Positions 12,334 through 25,793 are shown, numbered from the stretch's first letter. The stretch is DNA of 64,000 bases from Rostratula benghalensis (GCA_013399305.1 VXAI01000068.1:3460500-3524499), one strand, 5' to 3'. Translations and numbers: made by a program. Notes: a model not told the origin generated them from the sequence alone.

Positions 12334-15276
12334 TTTAAATGCATGCAACCATGGCTAAATACTAAAACAATTATGATGAATTGTCTTTTCCTTTGGGGAA
12401 AATAATTACAGTAGTCGTAATGTTAATGAGATATATGCCTTTGTCAGTTTTTATTTATTCTTGCAGAACTCATTAAAATGAGATTTTTCAGCCTGAAACT
12501 CAGTTGTTCCATTCTAATATAATACTTAGAAGAAAAAAATAATAGCTAGACTGCTCTAGTGATTAGTGTGTCCTGCTACCTGTCTTCATGTGTGGTGCCT
12601 TGGGCTGCAAACTTTTTAGGCCAATGGCTATCATCATCTGCTTTTACGGTGCCTGCAACAGTACAGCACAGTTCTGAAAAAGAATTACAGATAAAAGACC
12701 CATCACTTTGTAACTCAAATCTATCATTCTTCATGGATCTATCATTTTAAACTTACATCTGATTTTCTTTTTTAATCTGCATTTATGTTTTGGCACTGGG
12801 ACTAGTATCGGTATTTCTGCTCTGACGGTCAAAATGAGTCCTCCTGAAATTATTCAAGAACATCAGGTTAAATTAAAGATGAGGCTCTCCCACATTAGAG
12901 ATTTTGGTTTTCTCTTGAAGTAATTTGTAAAGCGCACTAGTTGGGACCTAATGGTAATTAGGGTCCTTGCTGACTCAGTCTTTTCCAGCCCACCTGCCCT
13001 AACAAAATCCCACTCCATAACAAAAAAACCCCAATGGATCATGTAAAGTCTGAATTTCAAAATTTAAGTTTGTTAGGAATCCTGAGCGAATAAAAAGGTA
13101 TTATCAAGATATTCTATAGTAGAGAATCCTTTGTTTCACCTTTGTGTGTCATAAATTGTAAACATGGGCATGAAAAAACCCCCAAATCCTTTCTGAGACA
13201 AGAGTAGCAGTAATTAGTGTTGTTGCACTTGTAGCCTGACAGTAACATACTGGCTGTTTTATTTCCTCTGTAATATGTAATGAGTATTCCATTTGTATTA
13301 TAATGCACCGTGATGAATGAATCGGGCTGTATCGATTGAACTTCTGTACCAGTCAATAATCATTTTGCTTCTCAAGTTTTTATGCCCTTAGAGTAGGAAT
13401 TAAAAAATGGTTTAATTAGAATATGGGGAAGTATCCGCTTCAGTCAGCATCTGTTAACAATGAAGATAAAGGCCTTAAAGCAGTAAGGCCCAATGACTTA
13501 TCAAAGGAAGAAGGAAGCGATGAAAGATGGTAGTGTTTGTTTCTTTTTTAGACCCTAGAAAAAATAATCTGTTTTGCTTAAGTTTTTTATGTTTTAGTGT
13601 TTCCTCATTTGATTATAACATCTACTTAACCTACTATTTTTCAATAATCGTCCGTTTTTTTAAAGACTTGAAATTGCATAATCAATATTTCAATTAAACA
13701 AAACTATTTGAAGCTTCTAGTAGTGGAGAATTGAGGAAATAATTTAGAAACTAAACTTTTTTTTAATCAGTAACCTCTGTCACAGCCTGTATCTAATGTT
13801 TGTGTTTCTTATATAAGTTAAAAACCAAACCAAACCACAGCTGAATGCTTTAGAAGTTAATGGGATGTCCACAGTGATATGTCCTTTCTAGTACTTTTTC
13901 TTAAAGTTGGCTTTTCTGTAGACCTGTGGACTAACAAAAACATGTTTCTGTTGACCTTAATTTGAACAGAGAGTGTTCATTGTAGAACTGAAATAATTTG
14001 GTGGGTTTTAATTTTATATGGTCTGGTGATTTTCTGCATCCTAGAAGAAATGCCTTCTACTGTGTATGCCAATACCATGTGTGCAGAACGACACTGGATT
14101 TGGCCTGTACACGATCATCTATCTCTGAGGCACCTGCAGCTCAAATTCTGGAGAGATTCAAAGCTTTTATTTTGGAATCAGCATGTTTTAAAATACGTCA
14201 GCTCGTAGCTGATGAAAATATTAGCAGTGATATTTTGTCTGCTGTGGGAGACCTCACCTTCTGTAGCATCATGGGTTTTTTGAGGACCTCTTTTTTTAAA
14301 AGTGAAAATCATCCTAAGAGAGGAAGAGCCATGAAATATAGCAGGTGAATTTTTGGTGTGGAAAGCTCACTCTGTGACAAAAAGGAATAGCAGGTTGTTC
14401 ACTTTTCTCTGTAATAGAATTCAGAAATAGCTATTTAATACCCCCATTCTGCTTTTGTTGAAATGACATTGGCTTTCTGTGCTTTGAATGCATTCTGGTC
14501 TGTGACAGTACTGGTGATTTTTCTTTTTAAAAAAAAAATAATAAAAAATCCAACACAAAACCCCCACAAAAGACTTCACTCTCAAATTGGATTGGAAGTG
14601 ATTTCACAAAAACCAATAAATTCAGAAGAATATGACTGAAATATGGTTTTCTCTAGGTTGTAAGCCAGTCAAGGAGAATAGGTGGGAATTAAGACTTAAT
14701 GCAGAGCACGAGGAGAACAGAGGTTCAGCTGGTGGCAGCCAGAGGTTATTTTATGTTGTGTATTTTGGGGCCACCTCCTGTAGCTCCTGCTCCCAGGAGT
14801 TCTCAGCACTGTTGGCACTGCAGCAAGGCTAACGAGGCAGGGCTGCAGCTCTGGGTACAAGGAAAAGAGAAAACCAGCAGGGTTTTATGAAAGATTAAAT
14901 CAAGAAGATTAAATCTGTTTTAGTCCTGAACGATACTTGTTCAGCATCTTCCGGATGCTGGGGGGATGGTTGAAAGGAGAAGAGTGGGAGATGTGCTCAA
15001 GTAATGAAATTTAAGATGAAGCAATAGTGATTTTTGGTAGACTTTGTTGAACACCCTGGGACAGGGATGCAGGGATGGCAGAGTATGTTACCTAGCAACT
15101 GCTGGAAGGTGGTTAACTCTTTGGTACCTGTCATTTCTGCTTTTCTGCTAAATGGAGTGTAGGAGATGAATTTCTACAGAGAGAAGATTGGGAAGGTTTC
15201 TACTATTTGCAGTGTAATGTCTTATAAAGGCTGTGATTAAAATGTCAGTAAATAAAAAAAACCAAAACCCTCAAGT

Positions 15277-15291
15277 GTTGTTGTTGTTGTT
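15277..15291 (+). repeat. (GTT)5 trinucleotide repeat
   Basis: Five consecutive GTT units. It is a short simple repeat. Confidence 0.85.
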
Positions 15292-16530
15292 CATATTTAA
15301 ACTATGATAACTGTTTTAGGTTTTATATCAGTCATGGTTATAAACAACTTACTAATATCTATCATCATCTATAAGTCACCTGCCTTTCTGGGGTGTGAAT
15401 TTCTCTAACATGTAACAAGCACGTGATGCCAATTGTTTACTAACGTTCTGCAAACATCAGTCTCTTGAAAATCAGAGATTATTTTGCCACGAATGAAAAG
15501 CATAGAATACGTCAGCTCTATATTGTAGATGAGATTCCCAGTGGAGTCAAGATTCTCCAGACCAGATCAATGGCTGTTGCTCCAGCTACAGCAGTTAAAC
15601 CAAATGCTTAGACCATGACTGGTAAACCATACTTAAAACATGGATTTACTGGGTAACAGGACTGTTCTTGAGATGAAACCACCTTTTAGATGCTATGTTT
15701 TGGGGTTTGGTTTTTTTTTAATTTATCCTCTGATATGCATTGGACTGGGTTTAGACCATATAGAAATTGCCAACAAAAGTTCTCAGTGGGTAGTTCTTGA
15801 CTCGTGACTGGCTAACTTTTGGGATTCTGTGTTGCTTCCTTATGCTCCTGAAAGGCAGACAGTAGGAATTTCACACTTGTCCTTGGGTGCAATGAGAGGG
15901 CAACACACCTTTGCTGTTGGCCCTGCTCCAACTTTGTGGGCATTTACCCTTTCTCATCCTGAGCTAAGACTTGGTACAACAGGACCTTCCTTCTGAGAAT
16001 CGGGGCTGCAATTTTCAAATTTAAGGTAGTTGGTCAGAAAAATACTCTTTATATTTTGCCCAAATAGGCATTTCAAATTTGAGGGTTTGCTTCCTAATTC
16101 AGTCCTGCTGGGATCAAACATTTATGTCCAGGGCCTGACCTAAGATGCTAAACCACACACTGGAAACATACCAAGTGACATTTGTTTCACAGAGCAAATA
16201 ATACAGATAACTGGCACATCTGTAACGAGCAGAAGGAAAAAAAATATTTTTTTTCCCCCTCTACTATAAGGCTTTGTTTTGTGCTTAATTTGAAGTAATC
16301 ATAAACATCCATGAATTTTAATAGTAATTTCTTAAGGTCACATTAAGGTGTTTTCTTCATATTTCACTCAATGGTTCAAATTTAATTAGAGAAATGGTTT
16401 GCAGTTGGCCAGGAAAAGCATGGACTAATGTTACCATGATATCTTTGTACATGCCTCTCTAATTGCTCTTCTACAGAAGCAGATCTATCTCTCCAGGTCA
16501 ATTCTCTATGACTGTGTAGAGTTGAACTGT

Positions 16531-16575
16531 GTTGTTGTTTGTGGGGTGGGGTTTTTTGTTTGGTTTGGTTTGGTA
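16531..16575 (+). repeat. G/T-only low-complexity tract with GGTTT units
   Basis: About 45 bases of almost only G and T, with GTTGTT, GGGGTGGGG and three GGTTT units in tandem. It is simple sequence. The units are not the vertebrate telomere repeat. Confidence 0.75.
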
Positions 16576-18592
16576 TACAATGTGGCTTTTCAACATAGGT
16601 TCCAAGCTCAGTGTTTTTGCTATTGTGAAATGTTCTAAATAAGATGTAATTTTTCACAGCAGTAATGGAAAGAAAAATTTCTACTATCCACTGTGTGACA
16701 TCAGACTAAAGACTACATTTTATCTCTGCCTCCTTACAATGTTCAGTTAAATGATAATTACTGATGATTCTGCCAACATTCTACCAAGTAACTATTGCAT
16801 TTCAAAGGCACGTTCCAACACAGAAAGTTAAGTTGCAAGAGGACAAGAGCAAATGGTTTTCTGTGACTATTTAAAATGCTAACCTACACAGATTGTTTTC
16901 TGATTTTTCTCATTGTCTTTTCACAGACATTTACACAACTCAGACTTAGAATATAACATGACATGAGGCTACAGCAATATAAAGAGGTCTTTGAAGCTGT
17001 TTTTTATCCTGCTTTACCCTTAACAGGGTTTCTCTGGTTTAATTTCTTTGCAGTTCTGAAGAGAATTACATTTCAAGTTCCATAATTACACCAGGGAATT
17101 GAAATCTTGTTAAAACAGAATAGTTCAATTTTTTTTTTTTTAATTATCAGCTACTGTTGATAGCAATGTTTTGAGTATTATTTAAAAATCCTGCTTATTA
17201 TGAACCCTCATGAAATTACAACAGGTGTTAATTTAACTACTTCTCATCTATGCTTTTTGATCTCCCTGCAATCTATTTGAAAAGTTACGTGCTAGCATGG
17301 ACACCACTAACCTTGCCATCCTATTTTTTTAATTGAAAATATGATAACAATTTCTTATTCTTTAAAATGCAGTGTCTATGATGCTGCTTTGTCTGTGTAT
17401 TCTCATGGTATTTATTTATGGTAAATTCACGGCTTTTATGAACTTCATGCTGAATTGAATGTAACTCTGCAATAATACATACTATATGACATTAATTGTT
17501 TTTTCCTAAAAAAAGCTGACCATGAAAATTTGATTGTATTTCTGTGTGCTTTTTGGAGTATTTGGGAGAAAATATTGAAATGGACTTATTTGGATTTCCA
17601 GTAGAAGGTATTGTGTATGCATTTCCTCAGAATCCTTAAGTGATACAGCACCCTCCTTTTGGTTATCCTCACAAAAAAGCTTGGGGAGGTTCAGTCAATT
17701 TACATATGTACCTGCTTTACAGATGTTGTAGACGGTTTTGAGGTTTTTTTTTTCCTCTTCTGGAAGTATGCAAATAACGCTTTATGGTTTTTTGGCGTAA
17801 CTAGAAAAACATAGTGTAGGTCAATCTTGAGAAAATGAAACACCCTTCCTGCAGCTGAAGCCCATGATATAGGGGAGCTATATTTGAAGATATAATTTTT
17901 TTCTTTTTTAAGCAGAGAGCTTTTTTATCTCCTGAGTAACAGTTGTGGAATAGAAATTTATTTAGGGTGCTAAAAAAGTATGTGTCCTTTCTTTGCTTAT
18001 TTTATCATATAAATGATAAACATATGGTCCTGGATCCTGAAATAGCATCAGAAAACTTATTTTGATTAAAAAGTGAGATAGGGGTTATATTACAGCCTGC
18101 AGTATCAGTTTTCTAAAATTCGGACTGATCTCTGGCCAAAGACAACCATGACAAATTATTTTCCCCAATTTACAACTATGTTGTTTGTTGAATATCCAGA
18201 TATACTGCAGGTCATTTGACAGCTACTCTGGTTTAAAAATGCACCTAAAAGATCAGCATGTTGTCTAGCCTGTTTGACAATAAGGTCTGTGTTTCTTTTG
18301 AAAGGTGATCCTTCAGTATTGTTTGAGAACAGGTTAATTAAAGACCATACTAGAAAGTGTTAAAACAGTTTGTAAACATAAACAGGTGGTAATTTACTAA
18401 TTAGAGTTACATTTCAATGAAAAAGGAATAAATACTGGAAAACTACAGATGGCCAAGCTGTTCCAGATAGCTTGTTACTTAGTATTGTGACAGTGGTATG
18501 GAAAAATTAATTTTGCTTAAAAAGTACCTGTATGCACTATGAAAAGTTAAATCTTGATGTCTTGGTACATAAGTAAAAAGTAAACTACATAC

Positions 18593-18789
18593 CTTCCATA
18601 GAAATATTTCTGGTCATCAGCAGAAAATCCTGTGCATTTTACTTCAACTTCTAGGGGAGAACTCATATAGTCATAATCTGAGTGGTAGATATTGCCAGAA
18701 ATAGATGCTTTGTTGTTAGGGATAATAAGATAAACCCCCAAATTCGTGAGGCAACATTTTAAAAATAATTCAGTTTCCATGTGCCGTGA
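18593..18789 (-). CDS. Candidate internal coding exon, unknown protein
   Basis: On the minus strand a pyrimidine-rich acceptor (ttcttcctcag) ends at 18790. The segment runs 197 bases to a donor reading GGAAG|gtatgt (gt at 18592-18591). It is open through all 65 full codons in the frame starting at its first base, and it ends with two bases of a split codon. The peptide contains NLGVYLIIPNNK, then IYHSDYDYMSSPLEVEVKC and GFSADDQKYFYG. That composition looks protein-like, with a hydrophobic beta-like strand followed by acidic and aromatic residues. I do not recognise the family. No partner exon in a compatible phase was found nearby. A chance open frame of this length is unlikely at any one site but not impossible across 64 kb. 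It could also be a decayed exon or retrocopy fragment. Confidence 0.35.
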
Positions 18790-18799
18790 CTGAGGAAGA

Positions 18800-21768
18800 A
18801 TACTCCAATGCAAATAAAGAAACACACTGCTTTGGGTATCTGAATTAACACCAAGATGTACAGAAGCAGTAAACTATATTAGAACAGGAAATTCTTTTAA
18901 AATATTGTGCTGCTATTATTTTTAAAAATATTCCAATACTTTTAACTGTATTTATTGTGGAAATGCACAGCTGAATGCCATGTGAGCCTGTATTACTGTT
19001 CCAGCACAGAGGTACAGCAATTACTTGGGTAAGTGTTTTATGGGTCTAAATAGGGGTGTTGAAGTCTGTAACAGTCATTATTTGCCAGGTAAAAGCATGC
19101 AGGAAGTAGAGCTATATGGATTAGAATTCTTGGATTTTACTTATTTGTTCCAGCATTCACTAAAGATGCTACTTCTAGAAAAAATAATAATGAAGTGGAG
19201 GTTATTCTCTATCTGTATGGATTTAACTCACTCCAAGATTGTGTACACCAGTATGTTTTGGCCAAGTCTGTAATTACGGCTTTTATGTGATCACAATTCA
19301 TATAATAACTCTGTTCATTTTGGGGAAGGACATTTAGATGCAGTTGCATACGTCCTTACCTCCATAAACCTACCTAGAATGATATATTTACCAGGATCCC
19401 TAAAATAAAAATTGATGATTACGTACCAAAAGTGCTACATCTCATTATGTCCTGCCTGTTACTGACTTGCTTATTCCTTTCTTCCTATGTTATAAGTATG
19501 AAATTGGGAAAAGAGGTTAGAATAACAATGTAAATGGCTAATTTCTGATGTCTCTCCCAAGATGCTGGTTCCCTCTTTGATCAACAAACCCTATTTGTAG
19601 AAGGCTCATCCAGCAATAGAGGTCTGCAGAGATTATTGGAGAAATGACTGAAAACCAGCACAGCTTTCTACTGCTGCAGTATCTTTTCTGAGCACAGGCA
19701 CAGATATTGTGCCCAATTTCCCTGCCTATGCCAGGCAGCTTCACCACTCTGAGGGAAACACCAGTTCCAGAACTGATCATGGTGACGGCAATTGCTCCAT
19801 TTGCAATTTGGATGTGAATTTAGCCTACAGCCCTTTTAAAAATCAGTAATATGCAGTACATCTAAATAAAAGATTACAGTAATAGGAGAAAAATCTGGAT
19901 TGCTCATGAAGTTTTCTGTAGAAGTCAATCAGGATTATATATTATTCTCCATACAAACATCTAGAATTGCAGTTTGGCTTCTTTTTCTTTAGAAGCGTTA
20001 ACCTCTGGCTTCTACCAGGACCCCAGTGTTTGCAAGCACTGAGACTCTAAAATAGAGTTTCTTATTTTATTTAACAGTGGGAAAAATCTGTTGAGTAAGA
20101 GGAGTCTATTGAGGAACAGTGGATGGCACTGTTGGTTTGCAGCTCTCAATCCGCAAAAGTGAAGCAGGACAGGGAAACCTTCAACCCCAAAACAAAAAGC
20201 CCCAACCAAACCCCTCAACTCCCAACCAAACTAAACCTTAAAGTGGCCTCTTCTTAAAATGGATGGAGTAATTCTCAGACTCTGTGTTGGTGCTCAGAAA
20301 TTCTCAGAGTGATAAAGATGTCAAGTCTGATTGCTGGTGTGTGTGAAGGAGTGATGTGGGCTTGGAGTTTATGAAGAAATAGGCAGCCTGGATTTTAAGA
20401 CCTTGGGCAAAAGGACAATGAGACCAGTGAGATTCCAATCATTAATTGTAGTGAGTTTTGTATCAAGAGCAAAATGTTTAGCTACATTTGAACATTTGGT
20501 TCTCCATTTTTGAAAAGATCAAATGCATGGATATTTTCTCCAATTTTATTTTAGAATGGGTGGTACACATTTGACCAATGTGCAATGGAGAAGTCAGATA
20601 GAGGCATGGCCAGTCTCCTCGTGAACGTGCAATAATCAGCTCAAATCATATGCACAAAAAAAGTTAAGGGTGAGCAAAGAACCTTCTATATATCAGTCCG
20701 CTGCCTTTATGCTGAAATTTAATTTAATTCCTATCCCATAAATGTAATTTAAAGAGAGATTGAATCGATTAAGGGGAAATATCACCAAAAATGAATATGA
20801 CTGTCATTTTCATTAATCCTCTATTTCTGATAATAGTAACATCTCCAAAGAGAGAGAAAATTTATTTGCAAAAGTTTTACTCAATTTTAAAATTATGTAT
20901 GAATTTAATGCTACAACATTTCCCCAATCCACCAAATATGTAAGCGCTTGAGAATCATATAGGTGCTTGGTAGCTAAAAACATGCAGTGCTGTAAGTCTT
21001 TTATCCTTCTTTAGAAAGAAGACACTGTTACAGTTTGTAAGAGTGATTGTGAGAGCCCATTTAAAATTATGAGAAACTATTGGTTAACTAATTCACCACA
21101 AAAATAAACCCAATACCTGGAAAGAGAAGTATTACCCTTGTGAATAATACCAAATAATTGAATTTAGGCTGGTATAAATTACGCTCCGGCATGTCATGTA
21201 GAGACTCAAAGACAGGACATGAAGTTATCATTCAGAAATGTTTTTTATAGTTTGTGTTATTAAGAGGATGAAAATCAAATCAGGTTCAATATTAATGAAT
21301 TTGCTTTTATCAAAGAGAAAGACCCTGTGGATTTAATGAGGCAAACTGTTTACTTCTTGCCTAGATGAGCCTGTCAGGGAAGCGTGGGTATGTGTGTGGC
21401 AGTTTTCTCCTCAGTGCACTGTCCACCTTATTACTCATAGAGGTGCAATGAATGCAAAGACAAATGTCTTAATTTACAGTGAGTTCTTTATTTTTTTAAG
21501 CAAAAGCACTGACTAAATGTCACAGCAGTGTGATTAGCAGATAGTGACTCTGCATTACTCTGAAGTCAGCTTGTTACTTATGGGTGTAAGAGTTGCTCTT
21601 CCTCATCCCTTGCTCCATAAGGAGACTTAAGATGTGAGGAATAGGAGGCCAGCAGTGTATGTTACTCTGTTCCTTTCTCACTGAAACTTCTGATCATGAT
21701 TGTATCGATCCACTGATGAGAAACTGCTGCCTCCTATATGCACACACTCCTATGAAAGTTATCGTAGT
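18800..21768. other. AT-rich stretch, no supported gene
   Basis: No supported gene. The open frames (19025-19273 plus, 19538-19780 minus, 20012-20218 minus) are short and match nothing I know. The minus frame near 20.1 kb partly lies over a C/A simple-sequence tract. Confidence 0.5.
20181..20237 (+). repeat. C/A-rich low-complexity tract (CCAAACC-like)
   Basis: Nearly all C and A, with recurring CCCAACCAAA units. Simple sequence, similar in composition to the tract at 7.2 kb. Confidence 0.7.
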
Positions 21769-22280
21769 ATCATAGAATGGTTAGAGTTGGAAGGAACCTT
21801 AAAGATCACCAAGTTCCAACCCCACTGCCATGGGCAGAGACACTTCCCACCAGACCAGGTTGCTCAAGGCCCCATCCGGCGTGACCTTAAACACTTCCAG
21901 GTCAGGGATGGAGCATCTACAACTTCCCGGGGCAACCTGTTCCAGTGCCTCACTACTCTCACAGGAAAATTTCTTCCTAGTATGTAATCTAAATTTCCCC
22001 TCTTCCAATTTAAAGCTGTTACCCCTTGTCCTGTCACTACACTTCCTGACAAAGAGTCCCTCTCCAGCTCTCCTGTAGGCTCCCTTCAGATATTGGAAGG
22101 CTGCTATAAGGTCTCCCTGGAGCCTTCTCTTCTCCAGGCTGAACAAGCCCAGCTCTTTCAGCCTGTCTTCATAGGGGAGGTGCTCCATCCCTCTGATCAT
22201 CTTTGTTGTCCTCTGCTGGACCCATTCCAACAGTTCCATGTCCTTTCTATGTTGAGGACTCCAGAGCTGGACACAGTTAT
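21769..22280 (-). mobile_element. CR1 LINE, 5'-truncated (sense on minus)
   Basis: The + strand begins with tcatagaatgg, the reverse complement of the CR1 3' terminus, and continues through the typical 'gttggaagg...ccaacccc' block. In sense orientation (minus) it encodes the tail of ORF2 downstream of the reverse transcriptase. Visible blocks include [39 protein letters not shown], then [16 protein letters not shown] and, in another frame, [15 protein letters not shown]. The frame change between these blocks (around 21.97 kb) shows that it is inactive. The element is truncated at its 5' end at about 22280, as is usual for CR1, and has no poly-A. It keeps about 510 bases and is one of the better-preserved copies here. 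Confidence 0.93.
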
Positions 22281-22289
22281 ATCTCAAAA

Positions 22290-24070
22290 ATTACAAAAGC
22301 ATTCATAGAGGTTGATACATTTGTATTTTGGAAGGAACTGGGTAATTATTATTGGACAAAAGTGGGGTTTTTTTTGATTTCTGAGTTTGGTTGGGTTTTT
22401 TTTAGTATTGTTGCATCGCCTATGATTGAATTCTCTTTTATGACTCTATGTACTTCAACAAGGAACTTGTCCTAAATCAACACCTTTTAAGACTGAAGTA
22501 GTACATAATATTAATTCCATGGCTATTTAATCTACATCGCGTAATCATCATGAAAGACAGTTTTTGTTTGCCTAAACTTCTTCATAGTCTAATAATACGT
22601 GTCATTTAGGTAATTAAATTATATTACTAACAGCGTTCATTTTCTATACCTGAATTCCCTACATCTCTCTCTAGCATTTGTACCACCTCCAAAAATATGA
22701 CACACAGAAGAGTCATCCAGGCTTCTCCTGGGGTGCGTTTTTAATGTGCTATGTGGTGACAAGAGACACTTAAGCTTTGCCTGCCAAGGAGACAGCACCA
22801 CTTTTACGTACTCAGGCCAGGAAGTGATCAGTTCAGCCTGCTTTTGATCATTTATATGGATCCTTACTGGTTGTATAAGGCTAAGAGTTACAGTTTATTT
22901 ATATAGTTTATTAAGAACCTTACCTTTTCCAGCCTGGATGCAAAGGGATGTTTCTTTGTCTACAGCAACCTAATTCAGGTTTGCGTGCTAGGGAGCATTG
23001 TAACAGCTACAGAAGTCCTACATTAATGTTTTGTTTTTCCACTTGGTTAAGTGTAAAACAATATCCACCACAGGAGATAAAAAGATATCTGAATTTTCAT
23101 TGTTGCATAGGAACTTTGGCTAATATGTTACCTTTGGGTTTTTTTTTTTTCCTTGTTTTCCTGATACCCAAACCCAAGGTGGTTTCTAACTTACAAGCTA
23201 AGACTCTTTTTTTATCAGTGATATGCTTTTAGATTAGAATCCTTTGAGATGATAAATGTGGTTACTAATTAAAAGACTATGGGAGGAAATGAAACAATTT
23301 AGTCATAGAGGAGGATAAGAAAAGTGCAATGGTGTAATTCAAAGAAAGGAGGGGAAAAAAAGAAAGATAATGATGAAATAGCTGAAACTATCTACAAAAT
23401 TTAAGAAGAATGCCAAGGCAATCCCTTTTTCTGCTCAAACTCCCAGAGAGGAAATTGAAGGCAGCTCTCTGAAATGCTAGGGGAAATAGGCTGTGCTAAT
23501 AGAAAAACCTCAACATGGATATCAGCCAGCAGTAAAGTAGAAAAATATGGTTTTGTGCCAAAAAATCATGCTAGAGATATTGAGTAAAAATGTGATTTTA
23601 GTGTTGCACTTGTCCAGCTTGTAGATTCTGATAGGTTTTGATTCTAGATAAGTTTTTTTTTTCCCACTAATTTACAAATAGGCTCTGATTGGTCGTGTTT
23701 GTTATTTAATTTGTTGAAAGTAAAGTATCTTCAGGAATGGCTATGATGAGAGTAGAAAATCTACACCAAGTATGGGTAGATCGAGAAGTGGCATTATACA
23801 ATTTACTGATTCCAGATTATTAAATATGCATTATTATATATTACATAGGAATGATTGCATAATATGATCTGTCTGGGTAGACAAAGTGTTTCCCTTAAAT
23901 GAGTGAAACCTTGTTACAAAGCGGAGTGTGTTTAAAGCCACGTTGTGGACCAAACCAATACTTGGTTAATATTCTGGATATCACTTCTAGTTAAATCTGC
24001 AAAGTTCCCATTTCAGAGTTAGTATAGATACGTAGGGCTTTCCATGAGGTGATATCCATAACAGGATAAA
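22290..24070. other. AT-rich spacer between two CR1 copies, no supported gene
   Basis: About 1.8 kb with no supported gene. It contains T-runs near 22366 and 23140 and some short purine-rich stretches. The open frames are short and biased by these runs. Confidence 0.5.
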
Positions 24071-24071
24071 G

Positions 24072-24840
24072 TCACAGAATCACAGAATATAGAGAATGCT
24101 CCAGGGACCTCTGGAGATCTTCTAGACCAACCCCACTTCCAGAGCAGGTCCACCTAAAGCAGGTTACATGGGAACATATCCAGAGACATCTCCAGAGACA
24201 GAGGCTCCACCACCTGTCTGGGCAGCCTGTTCCAGAGATCTGCCACCCTCAAAGTAAAGTTCCTCCTCGTGTCTAGGTGGAACTTTCTGTGTTCAAGTTT
24301 GTGCCTCTTACCTCTTGGGCTGCCACTGGGCATGACTGGAAAAGATTGGCCCCATCCTCTCGACATCCATCCCACAACTACTTGTAGGCATTGATCAGAT
24401 CCCCCCTCAGTCTTGTCCCCCTTTAGTCCAGACTAAAAATACCCAAGTTCCTCAGCCCTGCCTCATAAAAGAGGTGTTCTAGGCCCCTAATAATCTTTGT
24501 AGGCCTTTGCGGTACCCTCTTCAGCAGTTCCCTGTCCTTCTTGAACTGGGGAGCCCAGAACTGAGCTTCCAGATGGAGTCCAACTTGGGCAGAGAAGACC
24601 TCCCTCAACCTGCTGGTCCTGCTTTTCCTGATTTATCCCAAGGATGCCATTGGCCCTCTTTGGCCACAAGGGCACATGGTCATCCCGTTGTCCACCAGGA
24701 CTCCCAGGTCTTTTCCTCAGAGCTGCTCTCCAGCAGGTCAGCCTCCAACCTGTCCTAGTGCAGGGGGTTATTCCTCCCCAGGTGCAGATCCCTACACTTG
24801 CTCCTTTTGAATTTCATCACATTCCCCTCTACTCAACTCT
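24072..24840 (-). mobile_element. CR1 LINE, longer 5'-truncated copy (sense on minus)
   Basis: The + strand starts tcacagaatcacagaat, the reverse complement of two 3'-end octamers, and keeps the CR1 blocks for about 770 bases. On minus it encodes broken ORF2 pieces: HKLEHRKFHLDTRRNF with LWNRLPRQVVE, then QFWAPQFKKDRELLKRVPQR with EHLFYEAGLRNLGIFSL. Upstream is the 'ccaggactcccaggtc' and 'ctctccagcaggtcagcc' region. Several frameshifts separate the pieces, so it is inactive. It reaches further 5' than the 21.8 kb copy and differs from it in sequence, so it is likely a different CR1 subfamily and a separate insertion. Confidence 0.92.
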
Positions 24841-24907
24841 CGTGCTGATACTGTTGTTTGCTATATTGAAGTGTCTAGTTAATCTAAAAATAACAGCAAT
24901 TTTGATG

Positions 24908-24955
24908 AAAAAAAAAAAAAGAAAAAGAAAAAAATCAGTAATAAAACAAGTAAAC
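24908..24955 (+). repeat. A-rich low-complexity tract
   Basis: A run of 13 A followed by AGAAAA and AAAG-like units. It lies just beyond the truncated 5' end of the 24 kb CR1 and is simple sequence. Confidence 0.75.
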
Positions 24956-25793
24956 AAACCTTGAAAAGGATTCAACCGGTAAATGCCAAGTGTGACATAC
25001 AGGAAATATAATGAGCTAAATGTTATAATAACTTTTCAAGCCTAATTCCTGCTTATATATTAGCAATTGCTCCGCATGTTTCATCAGACGTATGTTGATA
25101 TAAAATGGTTATAAGCAAAACCAGGTCTTTTGATTTGTTAAAACCATGCTTGGTTTGGGAATTTCTAAAGTCTAGGTTGTGGTTGGCTAGTACATAGTAC
25201 TCCTCAGAGGTGTGACCCTGAAGAAGGCTTTAGTGTATAGTCTGGTTTGGTTAACAGTTATAGTCTTTAACTAGATTAGATGTTGTGCTGAAGGCTACAG
25301 GACTGGTTATGCAATTAAATCCATGGAACACAGTGATGAGATCCAACCTTCCACTGAGGTCAGTGCTTCTTACTATTGATAGCTTTTTTCCTTCATTGGG
25401 TTGTTCTCTTTGCTCCCATCTTTTCTAAAGTGCTTTAAGAGTCATGGGATAATCTGCCCTTTACTGTGCTTGTTGCCAGAAATGGAGATGTGGTTCGGTG
25501 GTATGATTTTTGTCCAGAACTGGTCTTCTAGGCTATGCTTTCACAGCTCAGTATTCATTTTTACTTTTTCCTGGTTCAACTCTCTGCCTCTGTTATGAGA
25601 ACTGGTTGGTAATTTTATAATTGGATGCTTCTGTGAATGCATCATTTAAAAGAAATGTGTTGGAAGGGCATAGTGAGCTTTTGTCAAGAAAGGTTTTCTG
25701 GGCTGAGGCTGGCCTTCCCGCTTAAACTATGAGATCCACCTGTATTAGCCAACAAACTGACAGGTCACGTGGGTAGGAAATACAGAGCCTAAT

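Larger units (their letters stand above)
3700..18590. other. Long AT-rich stretch, no supported gene
   Basis: Nearly 15 kb with no gene I can support. The longest open frames are 4985-5347 minus (120 codons) and 13998-14348 plus (116 codons). Neither resembles a family I know. The minus frame at 5.0-5.35 kb contains a donor-like GTAAGT (reverse complement of 5169-5174), but I see no convincing acceptor. A less AT-rich patch at about 14.69-14.88 kb is unexplained. The rest is ordinary AT-rich noncoding DNA with the low-complexity tracts listed separately. Confidence 0.5.

Noticed and set aside
13998..14348. 116-codon plus-strand frame
   Set aside because: No splice or Kozak support, mixed composition and no family resemblance. 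Probably chance.
16531..16575. Interstitial telomere-like repeat
   Set aside because: Units are GGTTT and GTT, not TTAGGG or its complement.
21830..22475. Several overlapping plus-strand frames over the CR1 copy
   Set aside because: They are antisense shadows of the CR1 ORF2 tail encoded on minus.
24507..24964. Plus-strand frames of 83 and 106 codons
   Set aside because: Antisense of the 24 kb CR1, the second ending in A-rich simple sequence.
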